NCBI RefSeq assembly: GCF_000687915.1
Contig: NZ_JHZY01000004.1
Coordinates: 2,180,001-2,244,000, forward strand
DNA from: Leeuwenhoekiella sp. MAR_2009_132
GTDB lineage: Bacteria > Bacteroidota > Bacteroidia > Flavobacteriales > Flavobacteriaceae
Reading direction: 5' to 3'
DNA length: 64,000 nt
Under the pieces are notes generated by a model, which had not been told where the DNA came from, did no database searches, and worked only from the letters and a program-made list of their open reading frames with translations. The stretch's first letter is position 1. Each line of letters opens with the position of its first letter. Position numbers and translations under genes: made by a program. Below are positions 1-9,060 of this stretch, piece after piece.

Positions 1-1
1 G

Positions 2-2335
2 GTTTATCGTATGAGTAATATGATAACTGTTAAAGACGATCAAAATCCGTTTTTTACAGCAAATACGAGTCTTACCTTTAACTGGGGAGGAACCACAGAT
101 AAGGTACAGACAGCGATAATTTTATTACGCTCAAGAAGTCATAATGAAGCGGTCGTAGAAAAATTACAGTTTTATGTAGATTACCTTCAACAAGGCGAAT
201 ATCACCTTGAGGATATTTACGGTAATACCCCATTTACAGTAGATGTAAATGTTACAAGGCCTCAGTTGTTAGGTAAAATGATTAAGGTTGTTTTTGTAAG
301 TGACAAAAAGTACCGATTAGAAATTGATTTTCAAGGCGGGACTTCTTCAGCTCAAAATTATAACACCAAAGAAATAAGTACTGTACCAGTGCCTAACAGC
401 GCTATAGTAAAAGAATATAATTTAGGAGATCCTGTAGATTTACCGTATTTCAATTTTAAACTGAACCCATCTGGAATTCCAGCTGAAATTGGTAAAGAAT
501 ATCTTATTCAGTTTAATGCATTTGATGGTGCTGTAGGTAGATACAGGGGTATAGGAATAGACCAGACGCCTACGGGATCTAGCATTTTAAGCTTGAGTCT
601 CACCGGCACTAACAAAAAAAGGCTGGTTGATTATTTAAATTCTTCGGTGCGCGTACTTAGCGAAACCCAATTAGAGCGTAAGAATTTATTTGCCACAAGA
701 ACTATAAAATTTATTGATAGTAGTCTTGCTGTGAAGACGGCGGAGATGAGTAGCGTTCAGGAAGAATTAGATTCATTTAGAGATAACAATTCTTCGGTAG
801 GAATAGGAGGGAGTGAAGAAGGTTTAATAACCAAAATAACCGAGTTAGATGCGCAAAAGCAAAATTTAGAACAGCGTCTTCAGTATTACCAGGATTTGGA
901 GCGTTATTTACGTACGCGGGAAGATTATGGTACAGATATTCCGGCGCCTTCAATTACTGGCATTGGTGAAGGTAGTGTAACGCAAAGTGTATCAAGTATT
1001 ATAGAATTAGCCGAAGAGCGAAAACGACTGGCATATTCTGCAAAACCGAACAACCCGGCGTTTAAAGACTTAGACAGGCGTATCAACGCAATTAAATCGG
1101 TTTTATTTGAAAATATGGCTTCAAGCCAGCAAATACTTAATCGTCAATTGCGAGATGTTCGCAGTGAGATCGCACAGACTGAATCTCAAATGCGGAAACT
1201 TCCAAATGAACAGCAACAACTTTTTGGCATACAGCGAAGATACAATCTTACTGAAGGAGCGTATGGTTTGTTTTTAGATAAGCGAAGTCAGGCAGGAATT
1301 GTTAAAGCAGCTAATGTTTCAGATATATTGATTATTGACGAAGCTAAAGATACAGGTGGTGGTGCCATAGGCCCTAATACTGAAGTGAGTTATGTTATGG
1401 CTATCGTGGCAGGAACTGTGGTGCCTCTGGTTATTGTATTTCTACTGTTCTTTTTTGATACTAAAATAAGCAACCCTAACGAAATAAAAAGACTTTCAAA
1501 AATACCTGTTTTAGGAGCTATAGGAAAGAGCAATTCTAAAAGTAATCTTGTAGTAATCGAAGATCCCAGATCTGCAATTTCTGAAGCATTTAGAGGTATA
1601 CGGTCTAGTCTTCAGTTTATTTATAGAAAACAAAAGATTGAAGGAGCTAAGACGGTACGTGTTACTTCTTCAGTAAGTGGAGAAGGTAAAACATTTTGTA
1701 GTATCAACTTAGCCAGTGTATTTGCCTTAAGCGAACGCAAAACAGTTCTTGTAGGTCTTGACTTGCGTAAGCCAAAGATATTTGGAGATTTCAATTTACC
1801 TCTAGATAAGGGTGTTGTTAATTATTTGATAGGAGAAGATAATCTAGAATCCATAATTCAAAAAACACAAATCCCTCATCTTGATGTGATTTTGGCAGGT
1901 TCAGTACCTCCTAATCCTTCAGAGCTCTTAATGAGTGATCAGATGGATGTTTTAATTGAAGAGTTGAAGAAGAAGTACGATTACATAGTCCTAGACACTC
2001 CTCCTATAGGTTTAGTAGCAGATGCATTAGAGTTAGATGATTATGTAGATGCTACGTTGTATGTCATTCGTCAACATTACACAAAAAAGGGAATGTTGCG
2101 CTTAATAAACGATAAGTATAAAAAGAAGGAGATTAACAATACAAGTTTTATTCTCAATTACTTCAGTGCTAAAAGTAAAATGGGTTATGGTTATGGTTAC
2201 GGGTATGAATACGGGTATTCTTACGGTAAATATGGAGAAGCTTATCGCGATAAGAAGCCTAAAGGATTTTTACCTCTGGTTTTAAATAAACTCAACAAAT
2301 TGAGACTTTGGTTTAATGAGCAAGTAGAAAAATAA
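2..2335 (+). CDS. wzc: Wzc-like polysaccharide co-polymerase / BY-kinase, 5' partial
   Basis: Inner-membrane polysaccharide co-polymerase fused to a bacterial tyrosine kinase, which controls chain length and export of capsule or exopolysaccharide. The reading frame is open to the left edge (no stop before the ATG at 11), and the first transmembrane helix and start of the Wzz domain are absent, so the gene begins outside the window. Counting from the ATG at 11: periplasmic Wzz/coiled-coil region to about 450, second membrane helix about 461-482, Walker A (SVSGEGKT) near 555, Walker A' (VGLDLRKPK) near 580, Walker B (YIVLDTPP) near 657, and a tyrosine-rich tail about 723-745 (MGYGYGYGYEYGYSYG) that would be the autophosphorylation cluster. 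The stop overlaps the next start (TAATG), implying translational coupling to the exporter permease. Confidence 0.93.
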   Translation, partial: VYRMSNMITVKDDQNPFFTANTSLTFNWGGTTDKVQTAIILLRSRSHNEAVVEKLQFYVDYLQQGEYHLEDIYGNTPFTVDVNVTRPQLLGKMIKVVFVSDKKYRLEIDFQGGTSSAQNYNTKEISTVPVPNSAIVKEYNLGDPVDLPYFNFKLNPSGIPAEIGKEYLIQFNAFDGAVGRYRGIGIDQTPTGSSILSLSLTGTNKKRLVDYLNSSVRVLSETQLERKNLFATRTIKFIDSSLAVKTAEMSSVQEELDSFRDNNSSVGIGGSEEGLITKITELDAQKQNLEQRLQYYQDLERYLRTREDYGTDIPAPSITGIGEGSVTQSVSSIIELAEERKRLAYSAKPNNPAFKDLDRRINAIKSVLFENMASSQQILNRQLRDVRSEIAQTESQMRKLPNEQQQLFGIQRRYNLTEGAYGLFLDKRSQAGIVKAANVSDILIIDEAKDTGGGAIGPNTEVSYVMAIVAGTVVPLVIVFLLFFFDTKISNPNEIKRLSKIPVLGAIGKSNSKSNLVVIEDPRSAISEAFRGIRSSLQFIYRKQKIEGAKTVRVTSSVSGEGKTFCSINLASVFALSERKTVLVGLDLRKPKIFGDFNLPLDKGVVNYLIGEDNLESIIQKTQIPHLDVILAGSVPPNPSELLMSDQMDVLIEELKKKYDYIVLDTPPIGLVADALELDDYVDATLYVIRQHYTKKGMLRLINDKYKKKEINNTSFILNYFSAKSKMGYGYGYGYEYGYSYGKYGEAYRDKKPKGFLPLVLNKLNKLRLWFNEQVEK

Positions 2336-3198
2336 TGGCAGAGCAGGAAGAGTGGTTGTACGAGATCAATGCCAAGCAGCCTTTGATTGACATTGATTTT
2401 AAGGAAATATGGAGGTACAGAGATCTGTTATTTCTTTTTGTTAGACGTGATATCATTTCGGCTTATAAACAAACAATTCTTGGACCACTATGGTATTTAA
2501 TACAGCCATTATTTACTGGTATCATATTTACTTTAGTTTTTAATAATATCGCAAGTATATCAACAGGTGGAGCACCACCATTTTTATTCAATTTAGCGGG
2601 TATTACGATGTGGAGCTATTTCGCCCAATGTTTAAACAATACTTCAAATACGTTTGCCAGTAATGCCGGGCTTTTTTCAAAAGTATATTTTCCCAGAATT
2701 ATCTCCCCGATGTCACAGGCTATTTCAGCCTTATTTAAATTGAGTATTCAGCTTTTTATTTTTGCCTGTTTTTATATGTATTTCGTTGTTAAAGGATCAG
2801 AAGTACAACCTAATAATACGCTTTGGTTTTTCCCTGTTCTTCTGCTTATTGTGGCAGTATTAGGTTTAGGAGCAGGAATGTTGATTTCGTCTTTAACTAC
2901 TAAATACAGAGATTTTAGAATTTTGATTGGCTTTGCGACGACACTTCTTATGTATATATCTGCGGTTATGTACCCGATTTCTGAAGTGCGTAATAGCGCT
3001 GCTTTAGCGGAGTATACCTGGGTAGTCGAACTAAATCCTATAGCTATTCTAATTGAAGCTTTTCGCTATATGACGTTGAGTGAAGGCTTATTTGAATGGT
3101 CTTTGCTTGCTTATTGCGCAGTGTTGAGTCTGGTTTTGTTTTTTGTAGGGTTGATCGTTTTTAACAGGACCGGTAAGAATTTTATTGATACGATATAA
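2335..3198 (+). CDS. wzm: ABC-2 polysaccharide export permease (Wzm-like)
   Basis: Integral membrane subunit of an ABC exporter for lipid-linked polysaccharide. The 287-residue protein has the family layout: a cytoplasmic N-terminus with an amphipathic stretch (LFLFVRRDIISAYKQTILG), then about six hydrophobic segments from residue 45 to the end. The motif RRDI..YKQT..GPLWYLIQP is typical of ABC-2 O-antigen and teichoic-acid permeases. It starts inside the stop codon of the Wzc-like gene. The cognate ATPase would be expected immediately downstream, and the first codons of such a gene do appear at 3198, but the complete ATPase lies at 4077 after a methyltransferase-like gene. Family assignment is firm; the substrate is unknown. 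Confidence 0.9.
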   Translation: MAEQEEWLYEINAKQPLIDIDFKEIWRYRDLLFLFVRRDIISAYKQTILGPLWYLIQPLFTGIIFTLVFNNIASISTGGAPPFLFNLAGITMWSYFAQCLNNTSNTFASNAGLFSKVYFPRIISPMSQAISALFKLSIQLFIFACFYMYFVVKGSEVQPNNTLWFFPVLLLIVAVLGLGAGMLISSLTTKYRDFRILIGFATTLLMYISAVMYPISEVRNSAALAEYTWVVELNPIAILIEAFRYMTLSEGLFEWSLLAYCAVLSLVLFFVGLIVFNRTGKNFIDTI

Positions 3199-3248
3199 TG
3201 AGTAATATTATCCTTAAAGCGGAAAACATTTTAAATAGAGCCTTTTAG
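3198..3248 (+). pseudogene. Vestigial 5' end of the Wzt-like ATPase gene
   Basis: The stop of the permease gene overlaps an ATG (TAATG) opening a 16-codon frame that begins MSNIILKAENI and stops at 3246-3248. The intact ATPase at 4077 begins MSNIILSVENI. At the DNA level 17 of the first 18 bases match, and similarity fades after about 35 bases. I read this as the original start of the ATPase gene, left behind when the methyltransferase-like gene entered between permease and ATPase, with the 5' end regenerated downstream. It cannot encode a functional protein. Confidence 0.7.
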
Positions 3249-3333
3249 ATATTATGAGTTTTCCACTACACAATAATTTTAGACTTATCTGATTAAAAAA
3301 TGAAGATTGAAATAAGTAGAAATTTGTTGACTT

Positions 3334-4056
3334 ATGATTAAAAAAGTAAAAAGAATTTTAGAAGAATTTCGGGGGTATCATAAGAAAACAAGATATCACC
3401 AGACTCAGCTTTGGGCGGCAGAGCAACTAAGAGGATTATTTTCTTCAGAGCATTATATTCCTTATACCAACTGGACTATGAATCCAAGGGCGATTTTGCA
3501 CGCAATCAATATTATAACGCTAACAAAAGTTAATAATCTTATAGAATTCGGTAGCGGTGCGACTACAATTTATTTAGCCAAAGCAATCAAAATGCAGAAT
3601 CTTAAGGTCTCATTCTACTCAATTGAATCTGATAAAGAGTGGATTGAAATATTGAGACTGCAACTTAAAAAACTTGATCTTGACCAATACGTAAAATTGA
3701 TATATGTACCTTTAAAACCAATGTCCAAAGATTTGACATTCAAAAATCAGGAAATTTGGTTTGATGCTGAAATTCTATCCGAGGAATTACCTAAAAGTAT
3801 TGCTTTTGACTTTGTAATAGTGGATGGACCATTTGGCGCTAGTACACCTTACGCACGTTTCAGTGCTTACCCCTTTCTAAATGCTAAAACAACCAAAAAA
3901 ACGATATGGTTATTGGATGATACAAATAGACCAAAAGAGAAAGAAATACTCAAAGAATGGATGCGCCTAAGTAATTTAAATGCTGTTACATATGAGAGAT
4001 ACAGCATCATGCAGGAAAAGGAGCAATTTTATTTAGAACCTTACAAACTTCAGTAG
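3334..4056 (+). CDS. Class I SAM-dependent methyltransferase-like protein
   Basis: A 240-residue soluble protein with a Rossmann-type methyltransferase core. LIEFGSGATTIYLAKAI (about residues 69-85) is a motif I glycine-rich loop, FYSIESDKEWIEIL supplies the acidic residue expected to bind the ribose of SAM, and FDFVIVDGPFGAS (about 159-171) resembles motif IV. It lies between the exporter permease and ATPase with an 85-base leader and 20 bases before the ATPase, and is flanked on the left by a remnant of the ATPase start, so it looks like a later insertion. Methylation of the glycan, perhaps a terminal residue recognised by the Wzt carbohydrate-binding domain, is an inference; the substrate is not evident. 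Confidence 0.75.
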   Translation: MIKKVKRILEEFRGYHKKTRYHQTQLWAAEQLRGLFSSEHYIPYTNWTMNPRAILHAINIITLTKVNNLIEFGSGATTIYLAKAIKMQNLKVSFYSIESDKEWIEILRLQLKKLDLDQYVKLIYVPLKPMSKDLTFKNQEIWFDAEILSEELPKSIAFDFVIVDGPFGASTPYARFSAYPFLNAKTTKKTIWLLDDTNRPKEKEILKEWMRLSNLNAVTYERYSIMQEKEQFYLEPYKLQ

Positions 4057-4076
4057 AAGTTTTCTTCACAAAATTT

Positions 4077-5345
4077 ATGAGTAATATTATTCTTTCTGTA
4101 GAGAATATTTCAAAACAATACCGCTTAGGTACTGTGGGTTCTGGTACACTACGAGATGATTTCAAGCGGGGTTGGGCTCGTTTACAAGGTAAAGAAGATC
4201 CATTTCTTAAAGTTGGAGCCGTTAACGATCGCAGTCAAAAAAATACAGAAGATTATGTATGGGCACTTCGCGATATTAACTTCGATGTTAAAGAAGGGGA
4301 GGTGTTAGGTATTATTGGTAAAAATGGAGCAGGTAAATCTACTTTACTTAAACTATTGTCTCGCGTTACGGCGCCAACGACCGGAGTAATTAAGAGTAGA
4401 GGGCGTATTGCGTCTCTTTTAGAGGTTGGTACTGGTTTTCATCATGAGTTGACCGGTAGGGAGAATATTTATCTCAATGGAGCCATTCTTGGGATGACCA
4501 AAACTGAAATAACCAGTAAATTGGATGAAATTATTGATTTTTCAGGCTGTGAGCGCTACATAGACACACCAACTAAACGTTACAGTAGTGGAATGACTGT
4601 CAGATTGGCTTTTGCTGTTGCTGCGCATCTGGAACCCGAAATTTTAGTTGTCGATGAAGTTCTTGCTGTAGGAGATGCAGACTTTCAAAAAAAGGCTATA
4701 GGTAAAATGCAAGATATTTCACAGGGAGATGGTAGAACAGTACTTTTTGTAAGCCATAATATGGCCAGTATAAGACAGTTGTGTTCAAGGTCGATTCTGT
4801 TAGAAAACGGAAGGTCCATAATGGATGCGGAAACAGATTTAGTAGTTAGCAACTATCTGAGTTATAGTTCTGGCTCGTTAACTACTGCAAAAGTATCTTA
4901 TGATGAGGACAACACGAAACCTTTCCAGATTTTAGAAGCCCAAATACGTAAAAATAAGGATGAATTAGATTCAGAAATTACTACCGGAGATTCAATTTCA
5001 TTAGCCATTAAATACCGTTTTAATATAGAGATAAGAAAGTGTCATCTTAGTGTTATAATTAGAAATGATGCAGGTGAAGATGTAGTTTTTTTTGATAGAA
5101 CGGACGCTTATAAATCATTTTACAGTGCTACTTCTGGATTATATGAGACATCACTTGAGATACCTAACCCACTTTTAAAGCCAGGATCTTATAAAATTTC
5201 ATTAGGACTTGCAGATAAATATACCTTGGTAAATGATCATAAATACGATGTGATTGATTTTACGATATCTAAAATGGATTCTTTAAGAGAAAAGCGTCCG
5301 GGTAATTTATTTATTCCATTAGAATGGGAAATGAGAAGAATTTAG
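4077..5345 (+). CDS. wzt: ABC polysaccharide export ATPase with C-terminal CBM (Wzt-like)
   Basis: ATP-binding subunit partnering the permease at 2335. The 422 residues contain Walker A (GKNGAGKST, 81-89), a signature loop YSSGM (169-173), Walker B (ILVVDE, 189-194) and the switch histidine in FVSHN (H227). Residues from about 250 to the end form a beta-rich Wzt_C-type domain, which in O9a-type systems binds the modified end of the glycan and gates export. Its 5' end is duplicated at 3198. The 3' end overlaps the next gene by 22 bases. The C-terminal domain implies a polymer made and capped in the cytoplasm before export. Confidence 0.92.
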   Translation: MSNIILSVENISKQYRLGTVGSGTLRDDFKRGWARLQGKEDPFLKVGAVNDRSQKNTEDYVWALRDINFDVKEGEVLGIIGKNGAGKSTLLKLLSRVTAPTTGVIKSRGRIASLLEVGTGFHHELTGRENIYLNGAILGMTKTEITSKLDEIIDFSGCERYIDTPTKRYSSGMTVRLAFAVAAHLEPEILVVDEVLAVGDADFQKKAIGKMQDISQGDGRTVLFVSHNMASIRQLCSRSILLENGRSIMDAETDLVVSNYLSYSSGSLTTAKVSYDEDNTKPFQILEAQIRKNKDELDSEITTGDSISLAIKYRFNIEIRKCHLSVIIRNDAGEDVVFFDRTDAYKSFYSATSGLYETSLEIPNPLLKPGSYKISLGLADKYTLVNDHKYDVIDFTISKMDSLREKRPGNLFIPLEWEMRRI

Positions 5346-6832
5346 TTGATTATCGTTTATATATTAAAGAATTTATAATCAATATTGAAATGAATTTTCC
5401 TGTTGATACCTGGAGAAGAAATGATATTTATTTCTGGCCTTTTCTAAGACGAAAAATTTATTTTAGTCTAATTAGAAAATTTAGTGATAATCAATTAAAT
5501 GGATTAGAAAAAACAATAAGTAAAAAGAAGTCTTCGCTTTCTATTCCGCAGAAGATTAAGGGAAAGTTTAATGTATTGTCAAGGGTATTATCTTTTATTT
5601 CTTTTTGGGTGAACTTAAGTAAAAGAGATTATGTTTTTTTATCTGCACCGCATTTTAAAGAAACTTTTGATGGCAAAAGCTTTGATAGACTTTTTGATCC
5701 TTTAATCAAAGATAAAGACTTAGAAGATAAGAGTATTTATTTAGTATTAAATTCAGAATCAAAAAAGAAAAGAAGTAATACTTTAGAACTCGAAATTTTA
5801 AAGCAATACCAAACTTTTGAATTAATATCAAAGAGATTTAGATCAAAAACATACCACTTCGATGATTTAGAATTTCAAAATTTTAATGATTTTCAAGAAA
5901 TTTTAAAAAAAGAATTTAAAGCTGATTACGAAGGATTAGATATCAATTCTTTTATCGAAAAACGTAGTTTAAGCTTAAACACTCAAATTAGTTTTTTTAA
6001 AATTTTATTTAAACGTATTAAACCCGATAAGGTTCTAAGCCTTTGTTATTATTATTCAAATCTTTATGAGGCTGCTATTGCTGCAGCAAATAAATTGGGG
6101 ATACAAACAATTGAATTGCAACATGGTTCTATTGTAAGTGAACATATGTGTTATGCTGAATGGAACAAAATACCTTCATCTGGGTTTAGCACATTACCTC
6201 GTACTTTTTGGTGTTGGGATTCATTTACTTATGAAATTATGAATAAGTGGACCTCTGAAAGTAATTTTCACGATGCATTGATATTCGGTCATCCTTGGAT
6301 TTCATTTTGGAATAACAGAGACCTATATTCTTCAGAAGAAAATTATGTTTTATATACTCTACAGCCAGAACCTGAATATAAAATTGAACAACTGTTCCCG
6401 ATAGGTTTAGTGAATTATATGAAGTCAAAATCTATAAAATGGATTATTCGCATGCATCCAAGACAGAAAGTTAGCAAAGTTTCATTTGAAAATTATTTAG
6501 TTCAGCAAGGGGTTTCAAATTTTATATTAAATACTGTTGCAGATTCACCGTTACCAATATCAATGTCCGGATGTACTCTTCATATTACCCAAAGTTCTGG
6601 CTGTGTTCACGAGGCAGTTTTATTTAACAAAAAAACTGTGTTATTAAATAAAATAGGCCAGAATTATTTTAAATCAATGATTGAAAGTGGAAGTGCATTT
6701 TATTTCAATCCAAATAACTTGAATTTTTCAGAAAAAATGGATTCTATAATTGATATGTCAAAAGAACTTTCAAGAAAGAATCTTTCACAGTCAAAAAGTT
6801 TAGAGAAAATGATTAAAATGCTAAAATCTTGA
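5324..6832 (+). CDS. Capsule-type GT-B-like transferase, function unknown
   Basis: A 502-residue protein without membrane segments, not assignable to one named family by eye. The C-terminal half resembles capsule-synthesis transferases: IELQHGSIVSEHM, then RMHPRQ near residue 376, and QSSGCVHEAVLFNKKTVLLN near 423. An HP motif followed by an SS/ST motif and a downstream acidic residue occurs in CMP-sugar-using transferases (KpsC/KpsS-like Kdo transferases, GT38/GT52 sialyltransferases). With neuABC in the same locus, a CMP-sialic acid transferase is possible but unproven. The ATG at 5324 lies inside the Wzt-like gene, as expected for a coupled gene. The gene is very AT-rich. Confidence 0.7.
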   Translation: MGNEKNLVDYRLYIKEFIINIEMNFPVDTWRRNDIYFWPFLRRKIYFSLIRKFSDNQLNGLEKTISKKKSSLSIPQKIKGKFNVLSRVLSFISFWVNLSKRDYVFLSAPHFKETFDGKSFDRLFDPLIKDKDLEDKSIYLVLNSESKKKRSNTLELEILKQYQTFELISKRFRSKTYHFDDLEFQNFNDFQEILKKEFKADYEGLDINSFIEKRSLSLNTQISFFKILFKRIKPDKVLSLCYYYSNLYEAAIAAANKLGIQTIELQHGSIVSEHMCYAEWNKIPSSGFSTLPRTFWCWDSFTYEIMNKWTSESNFHDALIFGHPWISFWNNRDLYSSEENYVLYTLQPEPEYKIEQLFPIGLVNYMKSKSIKWIIRMHPRQKVSKVSFENYLVQQGVSNFILNTVADSPLPISMSGCTLHITQSSGCVHEAVLFNKKTVLLNKIGQNYFKSMIESGSAFYFNPNNLNFSEKMDSIIDMSKELSRKNLSQSKSLEKMIKMLKS

Positions 6833-6837
6833 TTAAA

Positions 6838-7944
6838 TTATTTTATCAGATCAACACTATTGTAAGATGCTTGCAGATATATATTTTCTAGGTTTGGGGT
6901 TTGGAGGCTTTTCACAACTGCATCTGGACTCATATTGATTTTGTAATAGTTATAGCTATTGTTAGAAAGTTCACTAATTTCTTTTGGTGACATAGTAAGA
7001 GCTTTAGCAATTAAAATTTCAAGAGATTTAAGACTTGAGTAGATCAAAGCATTCTTCAAATGAATCAATTCTGGCACTAACAATTTCGCATATTCTTGAT
7101 GAATTATTGGGATGCATCCGCATGACAAGGCTTCTACAAGATTATGACACAAAGGCATTTTCGTGCCCGGTAAAGCGAGGAAAAAATGAAATTCACTTAA
7201 ATAGTATCTCCATTCTTGATTGGGAATTTTCATTTTCTGAGCATCTAAAATAAGTACTTTAGAATCGTCATCTTTATTTTCAATAAAATCATCTAATTCA
7301 TTTTTAGTATTGATTTTATTATAATAAATATTATTACTTAAAAATTCTCTCGTTTCAAGTCGGTTTGACATTTTAAATAATTCCTGATCAAATTGACTGT
7401 AGTCTTCATCTTTAAAATTACCCGAGAAGAAGATTGATTTTTTACGTGTTTTTAAAGTAGATTCTAAATTATTCCAATACCCTCTATGATAAAAAAGTGG
7501 ATGCATAGACATGGGGACGAAGAATACGTTTTCAGAATCTGGGACAGGGTTATTTCTTTTGAGATGAAAATAATCTGCACTAAGTAATTGATCTGTTAAA
7601 ACGATTTTTATTTGATGAGTTTTTGGGATTCTTTTGAAGTGTATTAGGTTTTCCTTAAATATAAGATTGAAGTAATTTGAAGGGTGTTGATTTTTATTAA
7701 AATACTTTTTGCGATAATCTGTAAGGGTAAAATCAGGCCAATAAATAGTATACCCACATATATCGAAAAACTTAATAAAATTATAAAAGTATCTATTATA
7801 AATGCTGGGATCACTTAGTTCTATTACAAGCAACTTATCTGATTTAACTTCAGTAACTTTTGATTTTTTAGTTAATTTCTTAAACTCAAAAAATGCAGTT
7901 TTAAAGTTTGCGAGTTTACGATAGTGTTTTTTTATTTTTTTCAT
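6838..7944 (-). CDS. Exostosin-like glycosyltransferase (reverse strand)
   Basis: A 368-residue protein with the exostosin-like (GT47-type) C-terminal signature FFLALPGTKMPLCHNLVEAL followed by SCGCIPII (about residues 254-281), typical of the nucleotide-sugar site of GT-B enzymes. It is a clear paralogue of the protein at 16238: both share NFIKFF, a F(V/I)PMS.HP segment, GNF...DYSQ/YYSQ and the C-terminal signature. It is the only reverse-strand gene in the 37-kb polysaccharide locus, ending 5 bases from its convergent neighbour and separated by 93 bases from the divergent GT2 gene at 8038, so it needs its own promoter. No good TAnnTTTG element was found for it. Confidence 0.75.
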   Translation of the reverse strand: MKKIKKHYRKLANFKTAFFEFKKLTKKSKVTEVKSDKLLVIELSDPSIYNRYFYNFIKFFDICGYTIYWPDFTLTDYRKKYFNKNQHPSNYFNLIFKENLIHFKRIPKTHQIKIVLTDQLLSADYFHLKRNNPVPDSENVFFVPMSMHPLFYHRGYWNNLESTLKTRKKSIFFSGNFKDEDYSQFDQELFKMSNRLETREFLSNNIYYNKINTKNELDDFIENKDDDSKVLILDAQKMKIPNQEWRYYLSEFHFFLALPGTKMPLCHNLVEALSCGCIPIIHQEYAKLLVPELIHLKNALIYSSLKSLEILIAKALTMSPKEISELSNNSYNYYKINMSPDAVVKSLQTPNLENIYLQASYNSVDLIK

Positions 7945-8037
7945 AAGCCTGAAGTCTGGAAACTCAAGTTAGTTTAAGAGCAAATTACTGTTAAATTCAA
8001 TTATAAATAAATCGATCAGTTTAAAATAAACCTTATT

Positions 8038-9060
8038 TTGACGCTTATTTCTATAGTAATTCCGGTTTTTAATAGAGCTCGTTTAATCGAAAAGACTTTA
8101 AACTCAGTAAGGGGTCAAACTTTAGCAAATTGGGAGTGTATTATAGTTGATGATGTTTCTACAGATGAAACAAGAACAATTACAAGCAGTTTAATTAAAG
8201 GTGATAACCGTTTTAAACTCTTAGTGCGTTCTCAAAATTATAAGTCTGGAGGAAATGGAGCGCGTAATATGGGATTGAAACATGCACAAGGGACACATAT
8301 AATCTTTTTCGACTCGGACGACCTACTACACTCAAAAGCTTTAAAAGAACGCTTAGAAGATGTTATAGCAAATCCCGATTGTGATTGTTATTTATATAAG
8401 ACGCAACTGTTTAAAAAGGAACCTGAAGATTTGCAGTTCATTTGGAATACTCAAAACCCCGATGAAAGCATTGAAGATTTGACACGACGTTTTATTGAGC
8501 AGGATATGCCTTGGCATACAAATGGAGCCTTATGGACTAGAACTTTTTTAGATAAAATAGGCGGTTGGGATGAAGATTTAAAAGTCTGGCAAGATTGGGA
8601 ATTTCATATTCGCGCACTTACCCAAAATCCTAAACTTTATTGTGATACAGAGAAGCCAGATAATTATTATCGTATAAATAACTTTAATAGTATCGCTTCC
8701 TCTCATAACTCAGAATCTTATATACATAATGTGAGTCTGGCGTTAAAGAAAGTCGAAATTTTACTCTGGGATAAATTAAAAAAAGAGGAGTCTTTGAGGC
8801 TTAGTTACAACTATTTGATCGTTCGTAATTTAATACAATATCCCTTGTTTCATGGTATGCGCACTTTACCTTTCAAAATGGTATTTACTGTGAATTATAG
8901 ATCCTTAAGCTTTATCAGGTATCTGTCAAAATCTATTTTTATCTGGTTTTTCTCGTTCTATAAAATGCGGCATTTAGCTAAAAAAATTACTTATTTTGAT
9001 CGTCTAAAAACAAAATCAACACATTTAAAGATTTCACTAGAAACAACTTATGAGCACTAA
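8038..9060 (+). CDS. GT2 family glycosyltransferase
   Basis: A 340-residue GT-A fold enzyme, presumably adding one sugar to the lipid-linked repeat at the inner face of the membrane. The N-terminal SIVIPVFNRARLIEKTL strand, VDD (37-39) and DSDD (92-95) give the nucleotide-sugar and metal site, and GGWDEDL...WQDWEFHIR is the usual acceptor-side region. The start is TTG at 8038: any downstream ATG would remove the IVIP strand. A C-terminal hydrophobic/basic segment (IFIWFFSFYKMRHLAKK) may touch the membrane. It overlaps the next GT2 gene by 11 bases and shares NWECII(V/I)DD with it and with the broken gene at 21279. Confidence 0.88.
   Translation: MTLISIVIPVFNRARLIEKTLNSVRGQTLANWECIIVDDVSTDETRTITSSLIKGDNRFKLLVRSQNYKSGGNGARNMGLKHAQGTHIIFFDSDDLLHSKALKERLEDVIANPDCDCYLYKTQLFKKEPEDLQFIWNTQNPDESIEDLTRRFIEQDMPWHTNGALWTRTFLDKIGGWDEDLKVWQDWEFHIRALTQNPKLYCDTEKPDNYYRINNFNSIASSHNSESYIHNVSLALKKVEILLWDKLKKEESLRLSYNYLIVRNLIQYPLFHGMRTLPFKMVFTVNYRSLSFIRYLSKSIFIWFFSFYKMRHLAKKITYFDRLKTKSTHLKISLETTYEH

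Noticed and set aside
2813..2900. Possible frame changes within the permease gene
   Set aside because: The frame is open throughout, with a continuous hydrophobic pattern; no interruption.
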